Source: Rossellomorea marisflavi (GTDB taxonomy: Bacteria > Bacillota > Bacilli > Bacillales > Bacillaceae_B). From it: DNA of 64,000 bases. Shown here piece by piece: positions 16,182-24,606 of this stretch (positions are counted from its first letter, which is position 1; every line of letters starts with the position of its first letter). The notes under the pieces were generated by a model that was not told the origin of the DNA, did not search any database, and saw only the letters and a program-made list of their open reading frames with translations. A program made the translations under genes and the position numbers. The DNA is taken from contig CP033051.1 in assembly GCA_003667865.1 (NCBI GenBank), forward strand, positions 321,501 to 385,500, read 5' to 3'.

Positions 16182-17216
16182 ATGGCGTTTGAATGGGAGA
16201 AACACGAGGATCAGGAAGTGGTAGTCGAACACCTTTATTCACCAGTTGTAGAAGTCATTTCCTTTTTAGCTTCTTTCGAGAAACCTGAACAAGAAAATAA
16301 ACGAATGACAGCACATAATGATTACCTAGATACATTGGACAAAAAGGCTAAAGTGTTCTTAAGTGAATGGAATGCGAGAACGGATTGGAGCTTTACATTC
16401 TTATTTAATTTTCTAATCCCGTGCCCTTATTTTTACGATATAGAATTGTTCCATAAACAGGTGTCAACGCTATCTTCAAGTGAATTTCTTTATCATTTTT
16501 TCGGAGAATCTATACCTTATCAACAGCTTGAGGAATTCGTTCAGAATCCCTTATTAATCATGGAGGCAGAGACGAACATATGGTGGGAAACGGAGGAAAA
16601 GCGTCAAAACATGACGGAATTCATCTCCAACTTAGAAGAATTTCGTTCAGGTTTATTTCAATTCCTCTTGAATGCGTATGAGTCTGAAGTTTTTCAAAAG
16701 GAGATGTCTAAACGACGTAGTCTTGTTGATCAAACATTAGACAGAATGAAGTCAATGGAAATGGAGCCACTTGCTCTTGCACAATTCATAATGGGAAAAA
16801 CATTTAGACGAACAAGCTTGTATAGAATGTATTATTACATCCCGTCCTACTTTTTTTCCTCCTACCGGATGCGTATTTTTAATCCAAAGATTTGCATTGT
16901 GATTTATGGTGTTCACGCCCCTCTAGTAGACCTAAGAGAAACGAGTGGTAAGCTGGAACTTCAATTAAAAGCACTGTCTGATCGTAATCGCCTTCTAATG
17001 TTGCGTATGCTCTCAGGAAAAAAGGAATATGGTGCAAAAATCGCTGAATATCTAGGGATTACAACTGCCACGGTATCGCATCATCTTGAATTACTTAAGA
17101 AGGCTGGATTTGTAAAAGAAGAAAAAGTCGGCACGATTAAATATTTCACACTCAACAATGAGCATACAGAAGAAACGCTAAAACAATTACAGGATTTTAT
17201 AAAACCGAATCAATAG
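16182..17216 (+). CDS. ArsR-type transcriptional regulator with a large N-terminal domain
   Basis: A 344-residue protein. The C-terminal ~85 residues are a winged helix of ArsR type (LKALSDRNRLLMLRMLSGKK, GAKIAEYLGITTATVSHHLE, LLKKAGFVKEEKVGTIKYF). The N-terminal ~250 residues form an uncharacterised, aromatic-rich domain with a conserved-looking FNPKICIVIYG stretch, probably the ligand- or partner-binding part. GGAGG sits 7 nt before the ATG. Its promoter shares an operator-like sequence with the downstream ABC exporter genes, so I infer autoregulation and exporter control. A decayed transposase and a repeat now separate regulator and exporter. Confidence 0.82.
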   Translation: MAFEWEKHEDQEVVVEHLYSPVVEVISFLASFEKPEQENKRMTAHNDYLDTLDKKAKVFLSEWNARTDWSFTFLFNFLIPCPYFYDIELFHKQVSTLSSSEFLYHFFGESIPYQQLEEFVQNPLLIMEAETNIWWETEEKRQNMTEFISNLEEFRSGLFQFLLNAYESEVFQKEMSKRRSLVDQTLDRMKSMEMEPLALAQFIMGKTFRRTSLYRMYYYIPSYFFSSYRMRIFNPKICIVIYGVHAPLVDLRETSGKLELQLKALSDRNRLLMLRMLSGKKEYGAKIAEYLGITTATVSHHLELLKKAGFVKEEKVGTIKYFTLNNEHTEETLKQLQDFIKPNQ

Positions 17217-17277
17217 AGGCTGTTAAGCAGCCTCTCGGATTGTCAACAAAAGGCATCGAGACTTCGATGCCTTTTTG
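17215..17277 (+). terminator. Two hairpins after the ArsR-type gene
   Basis: AGAGGCTG-N5-CAGCCTCT overlaps the stop codon, but has no T run. It is followed by AGGCATCGA-N4-TCGATGCCT with TTTTTG, a good terminator. The first hairpin recurs at 17831 with a T run, on the far side of the IS remnant. Confidence 0.75.
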
Positions 17278-17359
17278 TCTTTTTTATTTATTTTGGAGGG
17301 GAAATGGTTAATTTCAATCTAATTTTTGTCCTCTTTAAACAACTTTCATGTCCAAGTTG

Positions 17360-17589
17360 CTAGTTATTAGCACTTGCTTTTACATGTGTTGAATCTACAA
17401 ATACATTGTCCGCAAAAAATAATCCTCTGTCTATAATCTTTCTTAATATATGATAAAAGATGTCTTCATACACACCCCTTCATGATAGCGTCGTTCATAA
17501 TTCACTAAAGGTAGATTATCAGGAACTAATTGATCAATCGTGAGCATTACTAATTGTTCGCGTTCAGTGGATTGTTTTTTAGTCATCAT
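17360..17589 (-). pseudogene. Decayed IS1182-type transposase
   Basis: The minus strand reads MMTKKQSTEREQLVMLTIDQ and LVPDNLPL, like an IS1182-family N-terminus. After a loss of internal sequence and a frame change it reads IFYHILRKIIDRGLFFADN and VFVDSTHVKASAN before a stop. That second part matches the FVDxTHVKASAN region of these transposases. Most of the protein is missing, including the catalytic C-terminus, so it cannot be active. It marks an old insertion between the regulator and its probable target operon. Confidence 0.75.
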
Positions 17590-17622
17590 GGTACGTTGCC
17601 TCAAAAAATATTGCAGGTTACT

Positions 17623-17755
17623 TAGTTGATTGGAGTGAAGGGCGACGACTCCTGCGGGAAAAGCGGGATAGTCGAGACCCTGGACTGAGCGTAGCGAGGG
17701 AAGCGGCTCGGCCCCGCCCGCGGAAAGCGTTCGCCCGTAACGTAAATCAACGGTT
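17623..17755. repeat. Dispersed palindromic repeat, second type (GTTGATT ends)
   Basis: It begins AGTTGATTGGAGTGAAGGGC and ends in CCCGTAACGTAAATCAACGG, so the ends are inverted (TTGATT / AATCAA). Inside are GACTCCTGCGGGAAAAGCGG, GTCGAGACCC and CCCGCGGAAAGCG, blocks related to the other palindromic copies but in a different arrangement. It lies next to the transposase remnant. Confidence 0.75.
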
Positions 17756-17830
17756 ACCTAGAGTATAACCTTAATTTAATAAAAAAGACTGTAGGTAACC
17801 TTGAAATTTTCGAGTTTTGTCTACAGTTTG

Positions 17831-17858
17831 AGAGGCTGTTTAAGCAGCCTCTTTTTTG
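17831..17858 (+). terminator. Hairpin AGAGGCTG-N6-CAGCCTCT with T run
   Basis: The stem has perfect 8-bp arms followed by TTTTTT. It is nearly identical to the hairpin overlapping the ArsR stop codon, so the pair flanks the IS remnant and may be left from the insertion or a duplication. Confidence 0.7.
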
Positions 17859-17907
17859 TATTTAAAATATGTTGACATCGTAATAGATATTCTTTAATCT
17901 CTATATT

Positions 17908-17928
17908 AGATGATTATCTTATAATACA
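17908..17928 (+). promoter_or_regulatory. Putative operator before the ABC exporter operon
   Basis: TTAGATGATTATCTTATAAT differs by two bases from the sequence before the ArsR-type gene and likewise includes a TATAAT -10. A wider inverted repeat, ATTAGAT with ATCTAAT, encloses it. Confidence 0.6.
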
Positions 17929-17953
17929 ATAATCTAATATTGGAGGTTAAAGA

Positions 17954-18937
17954 ATGAGTAGTCAAAATGTAATAGAAGTGTCAGATGTAAGACGTACCTA
18001 TGTGACAGAGGTTGGTGTTTTTAAAAAGGAGAAAAAGCATGTAGAAGCATTAAAAGGAGTATCATTCTCTGTTAAAAAAGGAGAAATATTTGGGTTACTC
18101 GGTCCAAACGGCGCTGGAAAAACAACAATGATTAAAATTCTCTCAACGATGCTCATTCCTAATTCAGGCAAGGTTTCCATTTTAGGCTTGGATCCAGTAA
18201 AGGAACATTCTCTATTACGATCACAAATTAATTTTATACTTGGTGGAGAACGCAACCTATATTGGCGCTTATCTGCCTATGATAACCTGTCTTACTTTGC
18301 TGATTTATATAAGATTCCTCAATCAGTAAAGAAACAAAGGATCAATGAATTATTGGAGTTAGTGGGTCTAAAAGAGGTAGCACATCAAAAGGTCGAGACC
18401 TTCTCAAAAGGAATGAAACAGCGATTACAAATTGCTAGAGGACTTGTAAATCAACCAGATATCTTATTTCTTGATGAACCATCCATTGGGCTTGACCCTG
18501 TTAGTGCAAGGCAGCTACGCGATATTCTAAGAAAACTCAACAATCAAGGGACAACAATCCTGTTAACGACACACTATATGTATGAAGCAGATGAACTCTG
18601 TGATCGCATTGCTTTCGTTAATAAGGGACAGCTAGTGGAAATTGATACACCCACAAATTTAAAAAAGAAAGTAGATGACGTATCCATCATTGAATGTAGC
18701 ATTTTAGGAGCAACTCCAGTACAGGTGGATTCTATAAAAAATCATGCAAGTCTTCACCATGCACAAGTGGAGCAGTATGATTTCACCTATAAGCTACGCC
18801 TTCAAACGAATGATCCACAAAGGCTAGTTCCATACATTTATGAGACATTAAAAGCTGCAACGATTACCGACTTAACGATTTTAAAACCAACACTCGAGGA
18901 TGTTTATGTTAAAACCATTGGAGAGAAAGTATCATGA
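17954..18937 (+). CDS. ABC transporter ATP-binding protein
   Basis: A 327-residue nucleotide-binding subunit with Walker A GPNGAGKTT (about 50-58), signature FSKGMKQRLQIARGL, Walker B ILFLDEPSIGLDP and the H-loop TTHYMYEADE. After the ABC domain comes a ~90-residue C-terminal extension typical of DrrA/NodI-like drug or lipid exporters. It is the first gene of a three-gene operon with two ABC-2 permeases and its stop overlaps the next start. TTGGAGG precedes the ATG. The substrate is unknown. Expression is probably set by the upstream ArsR-type regulator through the shared operator. Confidence 0.92.
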   Translation: MSSQNVIEVSDVRRTYVTEVGVFKKEKKHVEALKGVSFSVKKGEIFGLLGPNGAGKTTMIKILSTMLIPNSGKVSILGLDPVKEHSLLRSQINFILGGERNLYWRLSAYDNLSYFADLYKIPQSVKKQRINELLELVGLKEVAHQKVETFSKGMKQRLQIARGLVNQPDILFLDEPSIGLDPVSARQLRDILRKLNNQGTTILLTTHYMYEADELCDRIAFVNKGQLVEIDTPTNLKKKVDDVSIIECSILGATPVQVDSIKNHASLHHAQVEQYDFTYKLRLQTNDPQRLVPYIYETLKAATITDLTILKPTLEDVYVKTIGEKVS

Positions 18938-19716
18938 TGATTATAAAATCTTTATTTCATACCATTCTTGTTCATATGAAGCTATCTATTGCCAGACCCA
19001 TGTTCAAGTTCATTATTTGGATATCTCCACTTGTTTTTTCAACGATAGCTGTTTTTGTCTATGGTACAGAATCGAATGAAACATTATTTCATTATGTCGT
19101 TTTAGGCTCAGGGTTTATGGCACTTTGGTCCTCTATCGTGTTTTCATCCGCAAGTGATGTAAATCGAGAGCGATTTTATGGAACATTAGAAATAATTTAT
19201 GTCTCCACTGTTCCATTTGCCATTACACTAATTGGAAAAATCATCGCCAATACAATCTGGGGACTTATTTCTATGATCTTGTCATTTATATACTTAAAAT
19301 TTATCTTTCAACTCGAGCTCGTTTTTTATCATCCCTGGTTATTTGCTGGTGCACTCTTGTTTGTATTACTGGCGTTATCGGTATTTTCTTTCTTTTTAGC
19401 TTTATCTTTTACATTATCCAGGCAAGCAGAGGCTCTTATGAATTTTATTGAATATCCCATCTACTTGGTTTGTGGATTTCTGTTTCCGATTTCCTTTTTA
19501 CCAAACTGGGTTCAGGTCATTTCGAAATTACTCCCACCGACATGGGGCATTCAATTGCTTCGAGATGTGACAGCAAAAACATTATCCTATCAATCTATCA
19601 TGATTTCTTTAACCGCTATTCTTATCCTTACATTATTGTACATATCTATTGGCATTTATTTTTACCGCCTTATGGATTTAAAGGTTCGAAAAAGTGGAAA
19701 ATTGGGGGTTTATTAA
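18934..19716 (+). CDS. ABC-2 type permease
   Basis: A 260-residue membrane protein with six predicted segments and the ABC-2 family pattern: cytoplasmic N-terminus, long segment 2-3 region (DVNRERFYGTLEIIYVSTVP) and FLFPISFLPNWVQVISKLLPPTW before the last segments. It should form a heterodimeric pore with the next gene's product. Its ATG overlaps the stop of the ATPase gene (ATGA), so the genes are translationally coupled. Confidence 0.88.
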   Translation: MMIIKSLFHTILVHMKLSIARPMFKFIIWISPLVFSTIAVFVYGTESNETLFHYVVLGSGFMALWSSIVFSSASDVNRERFYGTLEIIYVSTVPFAITLIGKIIANTIWGLISMILSFIYLKFIFQLELVFYHPWLFAGALLFVLLALSVFSFFLALSFTLSRQAEALMNFIEYPIYLVCGFLFPISFLPNWVQVISKLLPPTWGIQLLRDVTAKTLSYQSIMISLTAILILTLLYISIGIYFYRLMDLKVRKSGKLGVY

Positions 19717-19719
19717 TTC

Positions 19720-20508
19720 ATGGAGTCTATACAACGTTTTGCCCGTCATAGTGTGTTATCTTATAAGGCGCTTTTCGGCTGGCTAGATCCGAAGGTGTAT
19801 CTATTCGTCATGGTATTAAGTCCGCTTAGTCAGCTACTCTTTTTCGCTATGTTAGTAAATTATGTTTACGAAGGTGAAGATTTAGTCGGCTATATTGGTT
19901 CTAATGCTCTTCTTCTTTGTGTTTTGAATTCTGTATTTGGCATCATGTCTGTTGTCACCTCCGATAGGAGAATGGGGACACTTCATCTTGTAATGAGCTC
20001 ACCCGCTAATAAAGCAAGCTTGTTTCTTTCAAGATCCATCGCACATGTTGTTAATGGACTCGTAACAGCAACTTTAGGATTACTGTTTGGGATAATCCTT
20101 TTCCAACTAAGCATCTCATTTAAGGCCAGTATGGTTTTATTACTGATCTGGTTCTGTTCCATCTTCTCTGCATGTGGGCTTGGTCTTATTGTTGGGAGCT
20201 TTTGTCTTTGGTCATCTTCCATGCATCTTTGGTCAAATTTACTCGCAAGTTTACTTCTTATTATAAGTGGAGCCAATTATCCACATGCACGGTTGCCTGA
20301 ATGGCTTCAGTTTATTGGACAATTTACACCTTTAACAAGAGGTGTTGTGCTAACAAAAGAGATTTTAAATGAGGGAAATTATTCAAACGTTCTCCCTTTA
20401 TTGGGAGAAGAGCTCCTGTTAGGCTGCTTCTTCTTTGCTATCAGTCTGTTTTTACTTAAATATGCTGAGTTCCTTTCACGATCACAAGGAACGATGGAGT
20501 TAGACTAA
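19720..20508 (+). CDS. ABC-2 type permease, second subunit
   Basis: A 262-residue membrane protein with six predicted segments. It shows the same ABC-2 layout as the preceding gene: SDRRMGTLHLVMSSPANKAS after segment 2 and GANYPHARLPEWLQFIGQFTPLTRG before the final segment. It starts 3 bp after the first permease, with GGGGG about 9 nt upstream of the ATG. The two permeases are only distantly alike, suggesting a heterodimer. About 140 bp separate it from ohrR, which has its own transcript. Confidence 0.88.
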   Translation: MESIQRFARHSVLSYKALFGWLDPKVYLFVMVLSPLSQLLFFAMLVNYVYEGEDLVGYIGSNALLLCVLNSVFGIMSVVTSDRRMGTLHLVMSSPANKASLFLSRSIAHVVNGLVTATLGLLFGIILFQLSISFKASMVLLLIWFCSIFSACGLGLIVGSFCLWSSSMHLWSNLLASLLLIISGANYPHARLPEWLQFIGQFTPLTRGVVLTKEILNEGNYSNVLPLLGEELLLGCFFFAISLFLLKYAEFLSRSQGTMELD

Positions 20509-20648
20509 ATCAACTTCATTTTCTAAAGGGTGAACTTGTTCTTATTCTGTTATCTTTCTTCTTTTCTAAAAGAGGTACACCACATTTCTAGGAAAAGTAC
20601 GCATTATCCTTTACAATAAGAGAGATCATTAAAAGAGTTGGTGACAGA

Positions 20649-21089
20649 ATGAATAACCCCCTTGAACATTTAAAGCTGGATAATCAACTATGCTTTCTTC
20701 TTTATGCAAGCTCTCGTGAGATGACAAAGCATTATCAGCCGCTTTTGAAAGAATTAAACATTACCTATCCACAGTATTTAGTCCTGCTGTTGCTATGGGA
20801 ACACTCAGAGCTTACAGTGAAGCAATTAGGTGATTATTTGTATCTTGATTCCGGTACACTAACACCGATGCTAAAAAGAATGGAACAGAATGAGCTGTTA
20901 ATTAGAGAACGTTCTCAGCAAGATGAACGCTCTGTTATGATCCGTTTAACCGATAAAGCGATTTTGCTACAAGAAAAAGCAGCCACGATTCCTAACAGTA
21001 TACTAGACATTACTGGTTATAACGAAGAAGAATATCATCTTTTGAAAACGTCTCTATATCAACTTTTACAAAGCTTACATGCAAAATAA
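20649..21089 (+). CDS. ohrR: Organic hydroperoxide sensor/repressor OhrR (MarR family)
   Basis: A 146-residue MarR-type winged-helix repressor. The peroxidatic cysteine is C15 in KLDNQLCFLLYASSREM, the exact position and context of B. subtilis OhrR, and it is the only cysteine, as in the 1-Cys type. The DNA-binding wing includes QLGDYLYLDSGTLTPMLKRM and DERSVMIRLTDK. Oxidation of C15 by organic peroxides should release it from DNA. It converges with ohrA across a shared terminator. Confidence 0.93.
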   Translation: MNNPLEHLKLDNQLCFLLYASSREMTKHYQPLLKELNITYPQYLVLLLLWEHSELTVKQLGDYLYLDSGTLTPMLKRMEQNELLIRERSQQDERSVMIRLTDKAILLQEKAATIPNSILDITGYNEEEYHLLKTSLYQLLQSLHAK

Positions 21090-21146
21090 AAGGATTTCCC
21101 TAATCGACCCTCAAAACGGATCAGATTGGGAAATCCTCTTTTTTTC
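21089..21146. terminator. Terminator between ohrR and ohrA
   Basis: AGGATTTCCCTAATC pairs with GATTGGGAAATCCT around an 18-nt loop, followed by CTTTTTTTC on the plus strand. It can serve both convergent genes. Confidence 0.8.
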
Positions 21147-21173
21147 TTTTATAGCAAGCCCATCAATGATGGT

Positions 21174-21599
21174 TTATTTTACAACCTCTACAGTTACATC
21201 GATGTTCCCTTTAGTTGCTTTAGAATAAGGACAGAAGTGATGTGCCTTTTCAACAAGATCCTTCAGTTGATCTTCTTCAATGCCTGTTCCTTTTACCTGA
21301 ATGGTTACACCTAATTTAAATCCTTGGTCTTCTTCATCTTTAAGAAGGCTAACATTTGCTGTTACCTCTGAGTCGAAGCTTACTTTCTCTCTTTTAGCGA
21401 TTAGCTGTAATGCACCATCAAAGCATGCAGAGTACCCTGCAGCAAAAAGCTGTTCCGGATTCGTTGCACTCGTTAATTCTTTCGCTCTTGGTGTTCCTGG
21501 CATTGCCAAATCCATGTTAATAGCTCCATCATTTGATACAACTTTACCTTCTCTTCCACCAATTGCAGAAGCAGTTGACGTAAATAGTGTGTTAGACAT
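21174..21599 (-). CDS. ohrA: Organic hydroperoxide resistance protein
   Basis: A 141-residue OsmC/Ohr-family peroxidase opening MSNTLFTSTASAIGGREGKV, with the two catalytic cysteines in AAGYSACFDGAL and HHFCPYSKATKGNI. It reduces organic hydroperoxides and works as a cytoplasmic dimer. I use the ATG that matches the family N-terminus; an in-frame start six codons upstream would have its ribosome-binding site inside the coding sequence. It is paired with ohrR, whose product probably represses the promoter upstream. Confidence 0.92.
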   Translation of the reverse strand: MSNTLFTSTASAIGGREGKVVSNDGAINMDLAMPGTPRAKELTSATNPEQLFAAGYSACFDGALQLIAKREKVSFDSEVTANVSLLKDEEDQGFKLGVTIQVKGTGIEEDQLKDLVEKAHHFCPYSKATKGNIDVTVEVVK

Positions 21600-21627
21600 A
21601 ATAATCGTCATCTCCATTCATTTTTAA

Positions 21628-21670
21628 TTGTGCACAACTATATTGTAAACAACTCAATTTCATTTTGCAA
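21628..21670 (-). promoter_or_regulatory. ohrA promoter with OhrR-like operator
   Basis: On the minus strand TTGCAA and TACAAT are separated by exactly 17 bp. Overlapping and following the -10 are ACAA-N5-TTGT and the perfect palindrome TTGTGCACAA. They resemble the ACAATT/AATTGT halves bound by OhrR, but the match to the B. subtilis operator is partial. Confidence 0.6.
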
Positions 21671-21727
21671 TTTTTTTGCTTGTAATCGTGAAGCTGAGTA
21701 AAATTTTCAAAGAACTATTACTATAGA

Positions 21728-21991
21728 TTATTGGAACTGCGATCCTATTTGCTCTAGTTCCTTCAATAGTTGCTCTACTTCGTCATGTGATAGACGAATA
21801 GGAATACTATCATAGAGGGTGATGATTTGACCATCCTGATCGTCTTTATGTTCTTTCAAATAAGATAGTAATTGTTGAAATTTTTCTTCGTTTAGTGTTG
21901 ATTCAGTAGAAAGGCTTTTTACTTGTCGAACGGAAAATTCATTCGCACTTGAATCAAATTCACCTGATAGAATATCACCTTTAAAGTCCAT
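21728..21991 (-). CDS. Hypothetical protein, 87 residues
   Basis: I do not recognise the family. The protein is acidic and soluble, with an N-terminal beta-like part (MDFKGDILSGEFDSSANEFSV) and a C-terminal helical part (LSHDEVEQLLKELEQIG). I use the ATG preceded by GAGGGG at 8 nt; a GTG three codons upstream would overlap that site. It stands alone between ohrA and the DedA gene, in the same direction. Confidence 0.65.
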   Translation of the reverse strand: MDFKGDILSGEFDSSANEFSVRQVKSLSTESTLNEEKFQQLLSYLKEHKDDQDGQIITLYDSIPIRLSHDEVEQLLKELEQIGSQFQ

Positions 21992-22073
21992 ATCTTTCAC
22001 CCCTCAGTCATTCATTCTCTTTTACTATTCCCTATTTATTAAAGTGCACACTTTTTAGTAGAAATTTATCGGA

Positions 22074-22103
22074 ATAAAAAAAAGACCCACTAATAGGGTC
22101 TTT
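22074..22103 (-). terminator. Terminator of the DedA-family gene
   Basis: AAAGACCC-N7-GGGTCTTT; on the minus strand it is followed by a run of eight T. Confidence 0.85.
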
Positions 22104-22115
22104 ACTTACTATACT

Positions 22116-22727
22116 TTATGATTTTATAAATCGTTTTCTAAAGAAAAAGACTAGTGCCCCGATACCAATTAAGGCAATACCAGCATAGGCAATGGTGGAA
22201 TACAGATCCATAAATTCAAGAATATCTTCCCATGACTCCCCTAATAAAGCCCCGATTGATACTAAAATGATATTCCAAACGAGTGTCCCAATCGTTGTAA
22301 ATAATAGAAATACCCAAAACTTCATGTTGGACATCCCAGCTGGAATAGAAATCAGACTTCGAATTAACGGAACCATTCTACAGAAAAGGACAGTCCAATA
22401 GCCATATTTATCAAACCACGCATCTGCTTTATGAATATCTTCTTTTTTCACACGTAAAATATGTCCCCAGCGATCAACAATCTTTTCTAGCCTTTCAACG
22501 TCTAACAATAACCCGATACCATATAAGATGATTGCGCCAACAACCGATCCAGCAGTTGCAGCAATAATGACACCAGGGATTGTTAGATCTGTATAGGTTG
22601 TCATAAAACCACCAAATGGCAGAATCACCTCAGATGGTATCGGTGGAAATACATTTTCTAGCGCAATCATAAGAAAAATTCCAATATAACCAAATTGCTC
22701 CATAAAATCAGTGATCCAGTTTTGCAA
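22116..22727 (-). CDS. DedA-family membrane protein
   Basis: A 203-residue protein with the DedA/VTT signature: ALENVFPPIPSEVILPFGGF near the start, AGSVVGAIILYGIG, and FDKYGYWTVLFCRMVPLIRSLISIPAGMS in the second half. About five membrane segments are predicted. Members act in membrane potential and lipid (undecaprenyl- or phospholipid) scrambling. I start it at a TTG because TTGGAGG lies 7-8 nt before it and family proteins begin at about this point; an ATG nine codons upstream would span the ribosome-binding site. Confidence 0.88.
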   Translation of the reverse strand: MQNWITDFMEQFGYIGIFLMIALENVFPPIPSEVILPFGGFMTTYTDLTIPGVIIAATAGSVVGAIILYGIGLLLDVERLEKIVDRWGHILRVKKEDIHKADAWFDKYGYWTVLFCRMVPLIRSLISIPAGMSNMKFWVFLLFTTIGTLVWNIILVSIGALLGESWEDILEFMDLYSTIAYAGIALIGIGALVFFFRKRFIKS

Positions 22728-22927
22728 ACTAATTCCTCCAATAAATCTCTTCAATATACTACACGAGCCGATTATCTCATAGTAGTGTGTAGGAGCAAGT
22801 ATGCTTTATAACCTTATTAGTGAACCTTATGACGTCAATCACAACTTCACTTTGTATACATAGAAAGGTCATCCATAAACCACACTAATATTACCATTTA
22901 TTAAATCCATTGTTAGGTGGACGTCCG

Positions 22928-23704
22928 ATGAAAGTTCAAGAACCCAGTTACCCAAGAAGATTCCGAACCTATTTAAGTCCTTACGGAGCAAATATCATCC
23001 ATAAACAAAACCCTTATATGATTGCATGGTGGTCTGCGGCGTTTCCTGGATTCGGACATATTCTTCTCCAGCAAAATATAAGAGGTGTCATCCTAACTTT
23101 AATGGAGGTCTTTTTAAATTACAATGCTAAAATCAATCTCGCGATGGTCTATTCTTTCACAGGACATTTTCAGGCAGCCAAAGCAGCTGTAAACCCTAAG
23201 TGGGCAATCATCTATTTAGTTTTATATACATTTACTATTTTTAATAGTTTTCATTCAGCTAGCACCCTTAATCTTGTATCCGTACTCGCAAAGCGAGAGC
23301 ATTATCAGACCAGACCGTTGTCCATGAATACCTTTGAAGTCTATGCATTGGACAAGCTAAACCCCATCACTGCTCTTACGTGGTCGATGTTTATGCCTGG
23401 AGCAGGACAGCTTTATATACAAAGGTATTTGTTGGGTTTTTTTGCCTTTTTTTGGTGGGGGTGTTATGCCTATATTTCTAACTTCTATTTAAGTATCACC
23501 TATATCTTTTTAGGAGATCTGACTCTTGCTAAAGAGGTCTTAGATATTCAGTGGCTATTATTTATGCCCTCTGTCTATGCCGGTGCCGCCTTCCATTGTT
23601 ACCAAAGCTGTGTCGAAGTAAACAAAGCATTCAAAGATGAACAACGATTTCATTTAGAAAACACATATAAAGCTGCTACACTAAAACTGCCAAGGCTCAG
23701 GTGA
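22928..23704 (+). CDS. Multi-span membrane protein with duplicated PGxGH/Q motif
   Basis: A 258-residue integral membrane protein with about six segments. Two halves share a pattern: WWSAAFPGFGHILLQQNIRG near residue 40 and TWSMFMPGAGQLYIQRYLLG near residue 160, each followed by hydrophobic segments. PGxGQLY is typical of TM2-like domains, so the protein may be an internal duplication of such a unit. The function is unknown. AGGTGG precedes the ATG. The next gene begins 6 bp after it and also encodes a membrane protein, so they probably work together. Confidence 0.75.
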   Translation: MKVQEPSYPRRFRTYLSPYGANIIHKQNPYMIAWWSAAFPGFGHILLQQNIRGVILTLMEVFLNYNAKINLAMVYSFTGHFQAAKAAVNPKWAIIYLVLYTFTIFNSFHSASTLNLVSVLAKREHYQTRPLSMNTFEVYALDKLNPITALTWSMFMPGAGQLYIQRYLLGFFAFFWWGCYAYISNFYLSITYIFLGDLTLAKEVLDIQWLLFMPSVYAGAAFHCYQSCVEVNKAFKDEQRFHLENTYKAATLKLPRLR

Positions 23705-23710
23705 AGAAAT

Positions 23711-24169
23711 ATGCACATTGTTTCAACCTTCGAGCATAGTCTTTCATTAGAATATGCTCTCTCCGGTATTGAAGAAATAGGAATCACTAGGGATTGCATC
23801 TGGACAATTCCATTAGAGAGTCAACTTCCTCATGCGAACATCTTGGACACTACACATGGTGCAGATGGCATATCTGTTATAAATGCTGCAGCCGTGTTTG
23901 GTACCATCCTCGGAGTACTTGGGGCTAGTTTTGGGTTCGCTTTATACTTGGGGCCAATTATATGGGGCTTAATTGGCTTTGGTACTGGAGCACTCATTGG
24001 TTTCACTTCGCAATATTACATAAAAAAACGAAAGCAAAAAAAGGCGGGCCAATTAAGCTTCTATTATTCTGAGGTTGTTGTCATTATTGATTGCCAACAA
24101 GATCATAATATAGAAAGAGTTGTGTCAATTTTAAAAGAAGCAAAGGCTAATGGCATTGGAACCTTATAG
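23711..24169 (+). CDS. Membrane protein of unknown function
   Basis: A 152-residue protein with two adjacent membrane segments (about 57-80 and 84-106; AAVFGTILGVLGASFGFALY and IIWGLIGFGTGALIGF) between two soluble parts. The N-terminal part starts MHIVSTFEHSLSLEYALSGI and the C-terminal part ends with a ferredoxin-like strand/helix (SEVVVIIDCQQDHNIERVVSIL). This Gly-rich hairpin layout is seen in general-stress membrane proteins of Bacillus, but I cannot name it. It is almost certainly co-transcribed with the preceding gene. Confidence 0.7.
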   Translation: MHIVSTFEHSLSLEYALSGIEEIGITRDCIWTIPLESQLPHANILDTTHGADGISVINAAAVFGTILGVLGASFGFALYLGPIIWGLIGFGTGALIGFTSQYYIKKRKQKKAGQLSFYYSEVVVIIDCQQDHNIERVVSILKEAKANGIGTL

Positions 24170-24604
24170 TTATTTTTTATTAAATAAATAAACAGCAATT
24201 AGAAATAGCACAACGGCCACCAGTCGTTTACTATCAAATGGAATCTGCTTTCCTCCAAGTAAGCCAAAATGATCCATAATGGCACCCATGATGAGCTGTC
24301 CTGTGATGACAGCAACTAAACTAGAAGCGACACCTAATTGTGGTACAACCAGTACCATAATAAAGATATACACTGCTCCTAATAATCCACCAATTAACTG
24401 AAGCTTAGGAACTTGTCCTACTGCTAAGAGATTTCCTTTTCCAAAAAAAATTACAAGAAACAGCAGTGCTAATGTTCCAATGGAAAAAGAAACAAATGAT
24501 GCTTCAAGCGACCCGATTCGCTTTCCCAGCCCTCCATTTACAGAAGCTTGTATCGCTACAGCAAGCCCTCCAATAAGCGGCAAAAGTGCCATTACCCATT
24601 TCAT
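24170..24604 (-). CDS. YdcZ-type DMT-family membrane protein (DUF606)
   Basis: A 144-residue protein with five predicted membrane segments and the DUF606/YdcZ pattern: PLIGGLAVAIQASVNGGLGK at the start, GLLGAVYIFIMVLVVPQLG in the middle and GQLIMGAIMDHFGLLGG near the end. These half-size relatives of drug/metabolite transporters usually act as dimers; the substrate is unknown. It directly follows the nucleotidyltransferase gene (2 bp gap), so the two form a transcript. Confidence 0.85.
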   Translation of the reverse strand: MKWVMALLPLIGGLAVAIQASVNGGLGKRIGSLEASFVSFSIGTLALLFLVIFFGKGNLLAVGQVPKLQLIGGLLGAVYIFIMVLVVPQLGVASSLVAVITGQLIMGAIMDHFGLLGGKQIPFDSKRLVAVVLFLIAVYLFNKK

Positions 24605-24606
24605 CC

